Assembly: GCF_963082655.1 (NCBI RefSeq)
Contig: NC_081553.1
Coordinates: forward strand, 38,122,242 to 38,186,241
Direction: 5' to 3'
Origin: Stomoxys calcitrans
Lineage: Eukaryota > Arthropoda > Insecta > Diptera > Muscidae
Length of the DNA stretch: 64,000 nt
Part shown: one piece after another, positions 55,881 through 64,000 of the stretch
Layout of the letters: every line of letters begins with the position of its first letter
Position numbering within the stretch: the stretch's first letter is position 1
Made by a program: the position numbers and the translations under genes
The notes under the pieces: generated by a model
The model's input: only the letters and a program-made list of their open reading frames with translations
The model's database searches: none
What the model was told of the DNA's origin: nothing

Positions 55881-56115
55881 GGACATGGTCAATCAACCTA
55901 CTCTACTCTGGCGAGAAGCGTACGATCTCACACTGCACGGAGACTAGACATCGGAGAGCTGCAAACACCAGAGGCAATGTCATACTCCACTCGGCTGACC
56001 CAATTGCAGGACAAAAGCACTCCCTGTTCCGATAGTGTAGCAGCGCAATGGTAAACCATTGCCCAGTCCATGAAAACTTCCGCAACATCCATTTTTGGGT
56101 ACCGAAAGCCTCCAC
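55881..56115 (+). pseudogene. RTE-type LINE endonuclease-linker fragment
   Basis: Reads SHTARRLDIGELQTPEAMSY, STRLTQLQDKSTP, VAAQW, stop, TIAQSMKTSATSIFGYRKPP. This is the same protein segment as in the minus-strand remnant at 59333-60092 (KLDIGKQQTQQVVAAYSTRL, QWQTIAHSMENGAKSV). It is a short piece from the region after the AP endonuclease, inserted in a HINE head. One in-frame stop and a shift show it is dead. Confidence 0.65.
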
Positions 56116-56285
56116 CAAGCCAAGTGGATATCTTTATTCATTTGAACGCCATAGTGATTTCGACAAACACACTGGCGGATATGGGACTCAGAAAGTTAAG
56201 ACGATCAAAAATATTTATGGGGCCTAAGGTCAATATGTCGAAGTGTTACAAACGGAATGTCTAGGTTGGTATACCGCCCATCTAA
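56116..56285 (-). mobile_element. HINE-B2, head
   Basis: Resumes with AACGCCATAGTGATTTCGAC, a damaged core (GACGATCAAAAATATTTATG) and GTGTTACAAACGGAATGTC, ending TTGGTATACCGCCCATC. Confidence 0.6.
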
Positions 56286-57586
56286 AAATGTTCACTAATA
56301 TCCCTTTCAAACTCTCTCTCTCTCTTTCTCTCTTTGTGCTCCTTTTAATCTCTAGAGAGCATTGAAACAACATCATTGAGCCAGTGTGAAAAATTTCTAT
56401 TTTGACATTGATGCGAGAAAAGTATTTTCAATTTTTAACCAAAATTAACAGCTTTGTTTCGACTCTGACGAATTCAATGGAGGCCTTAATATGAATATGG
56501 ATGAATGGATTACATTTAGCTAATCCGGTTTTTGTGTGAACATAAAATCAGCCAATCCATATATGACCATTCGTCAGTCATTCATTGTCAGTCACTTGCA
56601 TATGTCCTTACCGATGGATTCATGGATGGGTTCATCAAGGGTTTTGGGAGAGACAAAAGGATCGAACTCATGTACCAGGGGCATTGTATGCGACAAATGG
56701 GAAAAAGTCAAATGCTGATGAATAGCGTGTTAATTGCTGACAGACCAAAAATGACAGATTCACACACACACACACGCACTCTCAAACTCACACAAAACAG
56801 TTATGGCCGATTTGCCTGAAACAGGACTAAGTTCACATGACACTTACACTGGCACATGTTTATCCCCAGGAGTAGCTGAGAAAAGTGAGTGCGTGTACGC
56901 ATTTTGATTATTCCATAAAACGTTTTATTCAAATCATAGTTTGTTTTTTTCTTTTCTATATTTTTTCTGCCCCTCTGTAAGCACCCTTTTGTATATCCTT
57001 TGATACAAATTGCAACAAATATGACATTTATCCCTTTTTTCCTGTTTCGCATTTGGTGGTTGACTTCATTTTGTTTGGCAATCACCATGTCGCTGTCCTT
57101 TTTTTTATTGTCAAAATTCTAGAAATTCATCATCTGCGCTTAGCTCATCATCATCATTATCCTTATCGTCCTCGTCAGCGGGGTGATTGTTTGCTTGTCC
57201 GCATTCACAGCCTCATCCCTCGGTGTCACCTTCAACGATTTTCATGTCAATTGGGCACTTTTTTTTTTTTTTTGTATCGCATAATCAACAACTCAGCTGT
57301 TGTTCCATGCACTTTTAATACAGCCAATCCCTTTTATGTTTGGCTCTATCCCTGCGTCCTTTTCTTGATGTTGTTTAAGAATCTAGGTTTTCCATTTTGG
57401 TGATTACTATCCTTGTGTTTGTTGGTCTAAGTGAAATTGACTTTTTGACAATTATTAGTTTTTGTTCGCCAAATTGTTTGTTATTCTTGGTGATTTGTTT
57501 TGGGATTTTTCGATGCTTAAGAAGGGTGAAGATCGCTTTAGGTATTGGAAGGGTAGTTGAACTTTGGAAAACACTATTTCATGAGT
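56286..57586. other. Unique island
   Basis: No gene or mobile element recognised. Contains (CT)n at 56308-56332, (CA)n at 56760-56776 and a T-run at 57259-57272. Open frames here (for example 57053-57403) lack domains. Possible host non-coding DNA. Confidence 0.5.
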
Positions 57587-57656
57587 AACAAGTAAAAACG
57601 CAATAAGGCTGGGCCGAACTTTGGAAACCCCCACCATCGATAGATCTTATATCCTA
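57587..57656 (-). mobile_element. HINE-A 3' terminus only
   Basis: AACAAGTAAAAACGCAATAA, a damaged hairpin (GGCTGGGCCGAAC) and ACCCCCACCATCGATAG, then cut by element D. Confidence 0.65.
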
Positions 57657-59274
57657 CTAGCTAAACCGGACACGCTGCGCCTTCTTTTACTTTATATGAG
57701 GCGGATGAGGAGGATGAGGCGTCCCCCAAACACATGGCCCCAAAAATTGGTTATCAAATTCGTCTCCTAGAATCAAATATTGGGTTGCCCAAAAAGTAAT
57801 TGCGGATTTTTCATATAGTCAGCGTTGACAAATTTTTTCACTGCATGTGACTCTGTAATTGCATTCTTTCTTCTGTCAGTTATCAGCTGTCACTTTTAGC
57901 TTGATTTAGAAAAAAAGTGTAAAAAACTCCGCAATTACTTTTTGGGCAACCAATGACTTTCATTTGATCCACATATTGGCATCATCGAAAAATTTTCACC
58001 CTTTGGGGGGTGTTTTGGGGAAGGGTTGATGACCTTAATACATGGTCCTATATTTGGATACTAAATACGTATTCTACTCCCAAATAACTTTATTTGAGCC
58101 CCATATTGCTGTGGTCAGTAAAAAATTGCTGTTTGTGGGGTATTTTGGGAAGGGGTAGTTCCCCAGAAAATTGATCCGAAAGTGGGTACCAATTCTTGCT
58201 CTACTCTCAAATTCCTTTCATTTAAGCCCCATATTGACATGGTCGGTAAATATGCCCGATTTAGGGGTCTTTGGAGGAGTGCGGTGCTCCCTAAAACACT
58301 AAGCCCTGAAAATATATCATCAACGTGCCCTATTCTCATATATTTGAACCCCACATCGTCATTGGCCTCAAACTTGGATATCAAATTCGTTGTCTAATCT
58401 TAAATACCATTCACTTAAACCCCTTAATGTCTTAAAGACCCAATTTGTCTTGATGAGCAAATACGTCCTACATAGGGGTTGTAATGATGGCGGTACGTCC
58501 CCTAGACAGTTGGTCCCGAATGTTGATGTCAGATTCATGGTCTACTCCCAAATATCCTTCATTTCAGCTCCATTTTTCCATAGTCGGCAAATATGACCGG
58601 TTTGGGGGGTGTTTTCGGGGATGGGGCGGTCACTCAGTAACTTGGCTATTAAAATATATATCAGATTCGTGTTATGGGGCTGGGGTGGCCCCATAAACAC
58701 TTTTCCCGAACATTGATATCAGATTCGTGCTTTACTTCCAAAGACCTTTCATTTGAGCCCCATATTGCTATGATCGTAAATTTGTCTTCTTTGACGGATG
58801 ATCTCGGGAATGGGCGGCCCCCCAGACACTTTTGGGGGTTGAGATGTTCCCCCAAACACTTGGTCCGACAATTGAATATCAGATACGTTTTCTAATCTTA
58901 AATACCTTCCATTTGAGTCCCATATTGTCGTAATTGGTGCATATATATATTTGGTAGGTTTTGGGGTGGGGCGCCCCCCCTAGGTACCTCATCCGAAATT
59001 TGGAAACCAAATTTTTGTTTGTAAGTTACTATAAGAGAGCACACAAAATTTCGCTTAACTCGCACCACCCATCTCCGAGAACTGTCGTTTCTGAAAATTT
59101 GTGTAAGGGGGAGGGTCTGCTCCCCCTTCAGATACCAAAAAAATTTGGTACCCTATTTTCACCACGGGATCAGTGAAAATTTCAAGAAGATCGGTTCAGC
59201 CGTTCCTGAGTCTATAAGAAACACACAAACAAACAAACCTACAGACAAACACAAATTGAATTTTATATGTAAGA
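57657..59274 (+). mobile_element. Element D, second copy with MITE
   Basis: Starts CTAGCTAAACCGGACACGC with TGCGCCTTCTTTTACTTTAT. About nine units (TTTGAGCCCCATATTGCT, GGGGTGTTTTGGGG) follow, then the same 3' region as the 51332 copy (AGAGCACACAAAATTTCGC, AAGATCGGTTCAGCCGTTCC) and a TTATATGTAAGA end. A MITE lies at 57780-57953. It is longer than the reference copy because of extra units. Confidence 0.75.
57780..57953 (+). mobile_element. Mariner-like MITE copy 5, internally deleted
   Basis: TTGGGTTGCCC after TA (57778-57779), same interior as copy 2 up to AAAAAAGTGTAAAAA, then directly the right TIR (CTCCGCAATTACTTTTTGGG). About 55 bp of the usual interior are missing and the right terminus is slightly eroded (GGCAACCAA). 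Confidence 0.85.
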
Positions 59275-59332
59275 TTAGATTAAGCCGATTTGGAATATTT
59301 TTAGTTAAATCCCTATATGGACCGATCTGGCG

Positions 59333-60092
59333 CGTAGCTACTGCTTGTAAGTTTGCTCTGTATGCCACATTCTTGGTTTCAGTAGCATCTCGACACTCTT
59401 GGTCGTATCATGGTATTCTTGGGAGAGGCTTCCGGTACACAAGTACGGATTTCGCGCCATTTTCCATAGAGTGGGCAATGGTTTGCCATTGCCCTGCTAT
59501 AATATCGGTAAAGCGAGTGCTTTCTTCATGCAATTGGGTCAGCCGAGTGGAGTATGCCGCTACCACCTGTTGTGTTTGCTGCTTGCCAATGTCTAGTTTC
59601 TGTGCAGTGTCAGATCGTAAATTTCTCGCCAAACTAAGACATATGCGAACCTTTGCTGCAATGAGGTAATGATCCACATCGATGTTCGCAACTCGGATCG
59701 ATCTCACTTCCAACATGCAGGATGAATGCCTTCCATTTAACATAATATGATCTATTAGGTTTCTCGTGTTTTGATAGCCTGACAGCCACTTGGCCGTGTG
59801 AGTCCTTCTATGTTGGAATCTGTTGCTGCTAACTACCATGTTCTTTGCCGCAGCAAAGTCTATTAGTCTCAATCCATTATGGAAAGTTTCTTCGTGTAGG
59901 CTAAATTTTCCGACTGTTGGGTCCAAAATATTTTCCTTTCATATTTTCGCTTTAAAATTACCCAGAACGATTTCAATATCATGGGCGGGACAGCGGTCAT
60001 ATTTTCTTTCGAGTCGCTCGTAGAACATATCCTTGTTTTCCGTCGGGACATGGGCGCAGATAAGCTCACGCGGGGGTCGTCAACATTAGGGG
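59333..60092 (-). pseudogene. RTE-type LINE endonuclease domain remnant
   Basis: From right to left: ELICAHVP, MFYERLERKYDRCPAHDIEI, VLGNFKAKI (usual GDFNAKIG, so the catalytic Asp is lost) and a stop. TVGKFSLHEETFHNGLRLID and FAAAKNMVVSSNRFQHRR follow, then YQNTRNLIDHIMLNGRHSSC and VANIDVDHYLIAAKVR (usual SDHYLV; the His remains, the Ser does not). Then comes a linker with YSTRLTQLHEES and YDQECRDATETKNVAYRANL near 59335-59400. This is an AP-endonuclease domain plus linker; RT is absent. A 172-codon frame (59408-59926) is still open, so decay is moderate. Confidence 0.8.
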
Positions 60093-60114
60093 GATCGGTT
60101 TAAAACCTCCTTCG

Positions 60115-60530
60115 TTTTCATACCCTCCACTATAGGATGGTGGTATACTAATTTCATCATTCTGTTTGTAACACCTCGAAATATGCGTCATGTTATTTTA
60201 AGTCAATCTAGCCATGTCCGTCCGTCTGTCTGTCGAAAGCATGCTATCTTTCGAAGGAGTAATGGTAGGCGCTTGAAATTTTGCACAAACACCTTCTCTT
60301 AGTGTAGGTCAAATGGGATTGTATATGGGCCAAATCGGTCCATGGTTTGATATAGCTGCCATATAAACCGATCTTGGGTCTTGATTTCTTGAGCCACTAG
60401 ATATGACTGAAATTTTGCACGTGGTGTTTTGGTATCACTTCCACCAACTGTGCAGTATGGTTCAAATCGGTCTATGTTTTGATATTGCTATCATATAAAT
60501 CGATCTTGGATCTTGACTTCTTGCAACCTT
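60115..60530 (+). mobile_element. HINE-B 5' part, core deleted
   Basis: Head TTTTCATACCCTCCACTAT, GAAATATGCGTCATG with the AT-rich core missing, GTCCGTCCGTCTGTCTGTC, leader (GAAAGCATGCTATCTTTCG) and two units. It is broken near GACTTCTTGCAACCTTC by a LINE remnant. Confidence 0.78.
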
Positions 60531-61453
60531 CAGTCTGTCAGCATGTTTTCCGAGTAGACAGTGACCTGTCATGACGGACACAATGATTGAGAAGTTTGTT
60601 CTTGCCAATGACAGCAAAGCAGTAGACCTCTTCAAGTCTAGCTGAGGCTACCTAGTTTTAAAATGATCACAGTCCCCTGTTTGTGACTATCTATCATTAG
60701 TTGCCTTTCGGGCCTGGTCCTGAACACTCGCTAGAGGCATACCCACAGATTCCAGTTTCCCTGAAATGTGAAATGTAGTTCCTATCCTAGTCTCGCAAGC
60801 TCGCCCGCTTTACAATTCCCTGGGATATGTCTGTGGCCCGACACCCAGAACAGGTGAATTTTGAACTGTTCACCCATCTCGTTGAGAGATCTGCGACAGT
60901 AGAGGGCGGCTTTTGTGTTCAGAAATACATTCTCCACGGATTTAATGGCTGACTGGCTGTCTGAGAAAATATTTATGCCAATCGTCGTAACGACATTATA
61001 TCATAGCCATTCCACCACTTCCTTAATTGCAAGGATCTCGGTTTAGTTTGGAACCATCCGTATAGAAGTCTATTAAACTTCTATTACCAGGGTTTCGTAG
61101 TTCCAATCGGTTCTATCAGGAATAGTGGTACACTAATTTTTATCAAAAAGCGGCTCAGGTTGGGTGTATTCCACACCGCCTGGAACATCGGATATTGTAT
61201 CAAGTATAACACAGTGTCCGTGGCCGTCACATGACCAATGAGAAAGATCCCTTAACCTGGCGGTAGTGGTCGCTGCAACTTCCAGAATGTCAAGAGGCAT
61301 AAGATGTAGCATTAAATTCAGTGCATCAGATGGTGTCGTCCACAGTGCGGCTGTGATGCACAAACAAGTAATCCTTTGGATACGGTTAGGTATTGAGTAG
61401 TAGGTGGATTTTTTAAGCGCTGTCCTTCAGACCACAACTCCATATAGCATAAT
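60531..61453 (-). pseudogene. I-group LINE ORF2 C-terminal remnant with RNase H
   Basis: From right to left: LFVHHS-like sequence (LCITAALWTTPSDALNLMLH near 61290-61360), PLDILEVAATTTARLRDLS, WSCDGHGHCVILDTISDVPG and VEYTQPEPLFDKN, then RNase H. RNase H shows FYTDGSKLN (first Asp, about 61040-61065), a deletion of the following strand, EILAIKEVVEW (Glu kept), NIFSDSQSAIKSVEN (Asp kept), and LFWVSGHRHIPGNCKAGELA (usual final Asp replaced by Gly). Stops occur (for example after VVEWL). It is non-functional. It is related to but distinct from the remnant at 11166-12495. Confidence 0.8.
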
Positions 61454-62045
61454 AATATAGCATATAGTGCTTAGTACGGTCCGAATCGGCCTATAACCTG
61501 ATACAGCTCCTTTTCCCAAAACTGTGCTGAAAACGCCCCAAATCGGTCAATAATCTGATATAGCTCCCATATAAACGGTAGTGGTCGCTGCACTTTGGGT
61601 AGCCACAATGTCCAGAAGCATAAGATGTAGCATTAAATTCAGTGCATCAGATGGTGTGGTCCTGAGTGCGGCTGTGATGCACAAACAAGCCATCCTTTGG
61701 ATCCGGTTAAGTATTGAGCAGTAGGTGGACTTTTGAAGCGGCGTCCTTCAGACCACAACACCATATAGCAAAAATGGTCTGACAACAGTGTATAGTACGG
61801 TCCGAATCGGTCTATAACCTGATATAGCTCCTCTTCCAAAAACTGTGCTGAAAACGGCCCAAATCAGCCAATAACCTGATATAGCTCCCGTGTAAACCGA
61901 TCTCCCGATTTGACTTCTTGAGCCCTTGGAAGCCACAATTTTTGTCCGATTTGGCTGAAATTTGGAACATAGTGTTCTGTTATGACTTCCCACAAATGTG
62001 TGTAATACGGTCCACATCGGTGTAGAACCTGATATAGGTCCCGTG
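61454..62045 (+). mobile_element. HINE-B2 fragment carrying a duplicated LINE piece
   Basis: B2 sequence (GGTCCGAATCGGCCTATAAC, CAAAACTGTGCTGAAAACG) at 61454-61575, a second copy of the LINE segment at 61576-61773, and B2 again to about 62045 (AACCGATCTCCCGATTTGAC, TTGGCTGAAATTTGGAACAT). The block 61261-61575 recurs at 61576-61890. There are no HINE ends. Confidence 0.72.
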
Positions 62046-62150
62046 TACCCTTGTTCGGTTCCTAGAACTTTAATTTTTGTTGTTTTGGCAGAAAATTGGT
62101 ATGTAGAATAAAATTATGCCCTTCAACTATTTTTTTTTTTTTGTATATAT
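62046..62150. other. Unassigned spacer
   Basis: AT-rich, with a T14 run near 62130. No recognised feature. Confidence 0.4.
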
Positions 62151-62770
62151 TTTTATACCCACCACCGAAGGATGGGGGTATATTCATTTTGTCATTCCGT
62201 TTCCAACACATCGAAATATCCACTTCCGACCCTATAAAGTTTATATATTCTTGATCATTGAAAAAATCTAAGACGATCTAGCCATGTCCGTCCGCCTGTC
62301 CATCCGTCTGTCTGTTGAAATCACGCTACAGTCTTTAAAAATAGGGATATTGAGCTGAAACTTTGCACAGATAAATTTTTTGTTCATAGGCAGGTTAAGT
62401 TTGAAGATGGTTTACATCGGACTGTATCTTGATATATCCCCCATATAGACCGATCTTCCGATTTTAGATTTTTTCCCATTTAAGCCTTTGTTATCCGATT
62501 TCGCCCAAATTTTGGCACAATGTTTAACGTAAGGCTCCTCCACATTCGTACTGAGTATGGCCAAGATCAGGCTTTATTTGGATATAGCTGCCATATAGAC
62601 TGATCTCCCGATTAAGGGTCTTTGGCCCATAAAAGGCGCATTTAGTGCATTAGCACAAGCTCCTTTGTTAGGCTTTCTGATCTCCATTCCCTATATGGAT
62701 GAAATCGGTCCATATTTGACTATAGCTGCCATATATACCGATCTCCTAATTTTAGTTCTTGGACCCACTT
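62151..62770 (+). mobile_element. HINE-A 5' part
   Basis: Complete head (TTTTATACCCACCACCGAAG), core AAAGTTTATATATTCTTGAT, GTCY (GTCCGTCCGCCTGTCC), leader and about two and a half units. It is truncated at CTTGGACCCACTTAAAAATT. Confidence 0.83.
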
Positions 62771-63334
62771 AAAAATTTAATTTAATTTTATTTTATTTTA
62801 TTGTCGACTTCTTGCTCTCCTTTTTCAACACTTCATGCTTAGTATTTTTCCTTCCCATTTGATCCTGCTATAAACAAAAACTTTCAAAAATGGCATTCCC
62901 ATTGCCGAATACCAATGAAAACAAATTAAATATTTATAAAAATTCATTTGTTTATACAAGGCGCCATTACAATATAGCCCCCAAACCAGAAGACTACGCA
63001 GCGAACAACAGAACAGAAGTCAAAGTAGCTAGTAACTGTCAAAAAGTGACATTTCCCACATCAAGTCAAAAGTAAGAGCAACAGCAGTACCGTGAAGAAT
63101 TCCCCTTCTGCAGATGCAAATACAAATTTATCCACACTTTGCACATTTTCAATATGGGCAATGGCAGAAACTTAAATCAAGTAAGTAAACAAAATTTAAG
63201 GAAATGATAACAAAAGACAAAGTCAAGGACTACAGTGGAGGGACAAGGTATTATAACCTGAAGTTGAATAATTTTCTTGTTGAAATGTATTAAAAGACAA
63301 AATATAAGTTTTAGCTTAAAAACTAAAAAAAAAA
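62771..63334. other. Unique AT-rich island
   Basis: Contains a (TTTTA)n-like run at 62783-62803. The 61-codon frame 62890-63075 has no domain. I see nothing else. Confidence 0.45.
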
Positions 63335-64000
63335 ACAAGTAAGAGCGTGCTAAGTTTGGTCGGGCCGAATCTTATATACCCTCAAACAAGGATCGCATAA
63401 ATGAATGCTGTACATTGTAGAAGTCATTGCGTAATATTTCAATTTATTTGTCTAAAAATTGCGCCTTGAAGGGGCTCAAGAAGCAAAGTCGGGAGATAGG
63501 TTTATATGGGAGCAGTATCAAGCTGTAAATCGATTCAGACCATATTGACCACGCATCTTGAAGGTCATGAGAGAAGGCGTTGTACAAAATTTCTGCCAAA
63601 AAGGATAAAATTGCGCCCTCTAGACGCGCAAGAAGTCAAGATCCCAGGTCGGTTTATATGGCAGCTATATCAGGTTATGTACCGATTTGCGCCATATTAA
63701 GCACAGTTATCATCACAAAACAGCTCATGCTAAATTACAGCCAAATCGGATGAGAATTGCGCCCTCTAGCGGCACAAGAAGTCGAAATCCAAGATCGGTT
63801 TATATGGCAGCTATACCAGATTATGAACCGATTTGAATCATACTTAGAACAGCGGTTGGAAGTAATACCAAAACACAACGTGCAAAATTTAAGTCAAACG
63901 GGACGAGAATTGCGCCTTCTAGAGGCTCAAGAAGTCAAGACCCATGATCTGTTTATAAGGCAGCTATATCAGATTATGTAGCCACTTGAGCCATACTTAG
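63335..64000 (-). mobile_element. HINE-B, continuing past the window
   Basis: Antisense 3' end AACAAGTAAGAGCGTGCTAA with a mutated hairpin (GTTTGGTCGGGCCGAA), ACCCTCAAACAAGGATCGC, then four units (GGTTTATATGGCAGCTATA, CGAGAATTGCGCC) to the edge. The GTCY tract and head would lie beyond 64000. Confidence 0.82.

Noticed and set aside
1..64000. A host gene, defence system, viral insertion or other novel coding system
   Set aside because: All recognisable protein motifs belong to LINE endonuclease, RT or RNase H, or to Tc1/mariner transposases. I saw no other conserved domain on either strand.

Overview
The window looks like intergenic or intronic DNA of a higher fly, probably a calyptrate such as a stable, horn or house fly. 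The base composition is AT-rich. It carries LINE, SINE, mariner and DINE-1/Helentron-like repeats with sequences typical of that group. The species call is inference. I found no convincing host protein-coding exon and no tRNA, rRNA or CRISPR locus. Almost every longer open frame lies inside a repeat.

More than half of the window (about 37-38 kb by adding my intervals, nested inserts included) is one superfamily that I read as non-autonomous Helentrons (DINE-1/HINE type). In sense orientation each full copy has a 5' head beginning TTTTATACCC, the core TAAAGTATATATATTCTTGA, a GTCY microsatellite, an array of about 153-bp units, a subterminal inverted repeat that matches the head, and a 3' hairpin (AAGTTCGGCC, then G, then its complement) followed by TTACTTGTT. 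I use working names. HINE-A has a CCCACCACC head. HINE-A2 is a diverged A. HINE-B has a CCCTCCACC head. HINE-B2 is a diverged B. HINE-C and C2 end in an AGTCGG-type hairpin. A separate repeat, element D, has about 130-bp units and starts CTAGCTGACCC.

Layout: 0.3-1.9 kb is a LINE ORF2 remnant split by a mariner-like MITE. 2.0-2.7 kb is an old HINE with another MITE. 2.7-5.0 kb is mostly unique, with a 225-bp tandem duplication. 5.0-8.7 kb is a stack of HINE-B, D, SINE, MITE, HINE-A and HINE-A2, with a 597-bp palindromic Tc1/mariner-type element inside the HINE-A. 10-12.8 kb is a SINE inside a LINE inside a HINE. 13.8-15.3 kb is a complete HINE-A. 16-16.9 kb is a rearranged SINE inside a reverse-transcriptase fragment. 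18.1-23 kb holds nested HINE-B copies, a transposase remnant and a LINE carrying endonuclease, RT and a possible ORF1. 24.2-34.8 kb is nearly continuous nested HINE and ends with the second 597-bp element. 35.5-38.4, 39.5-43.7, 45-48.9 and 49.9-56.3 kb are further HINE blocks, with a D element at 51.3-52.6 kb. 57.6-62.8 kb is D (with MITE), an RTE-type endonuclease, HINE-B, an RNase H LINE and HINE-A. The window closes inside another HINE-B.

The islands between these blocks (8.7-10.1, 12.8-13.8, 15.3-16.0, 16.9-18.1, 23-24.2, 34.8-35.5, 38.4-39.5, 43.7-45, 48.9-49.9, 56.3-57.6 and 62.8-63.3 kb) are AT-rich and mostly unique. They are where host introns, exons or regulatory DNA would be sought. 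All protein remnants here are parts of mobile elements. Most have frameshifts, stops or lost catalytic residues, so the autonomous sources are probably elsewhere in the genome.
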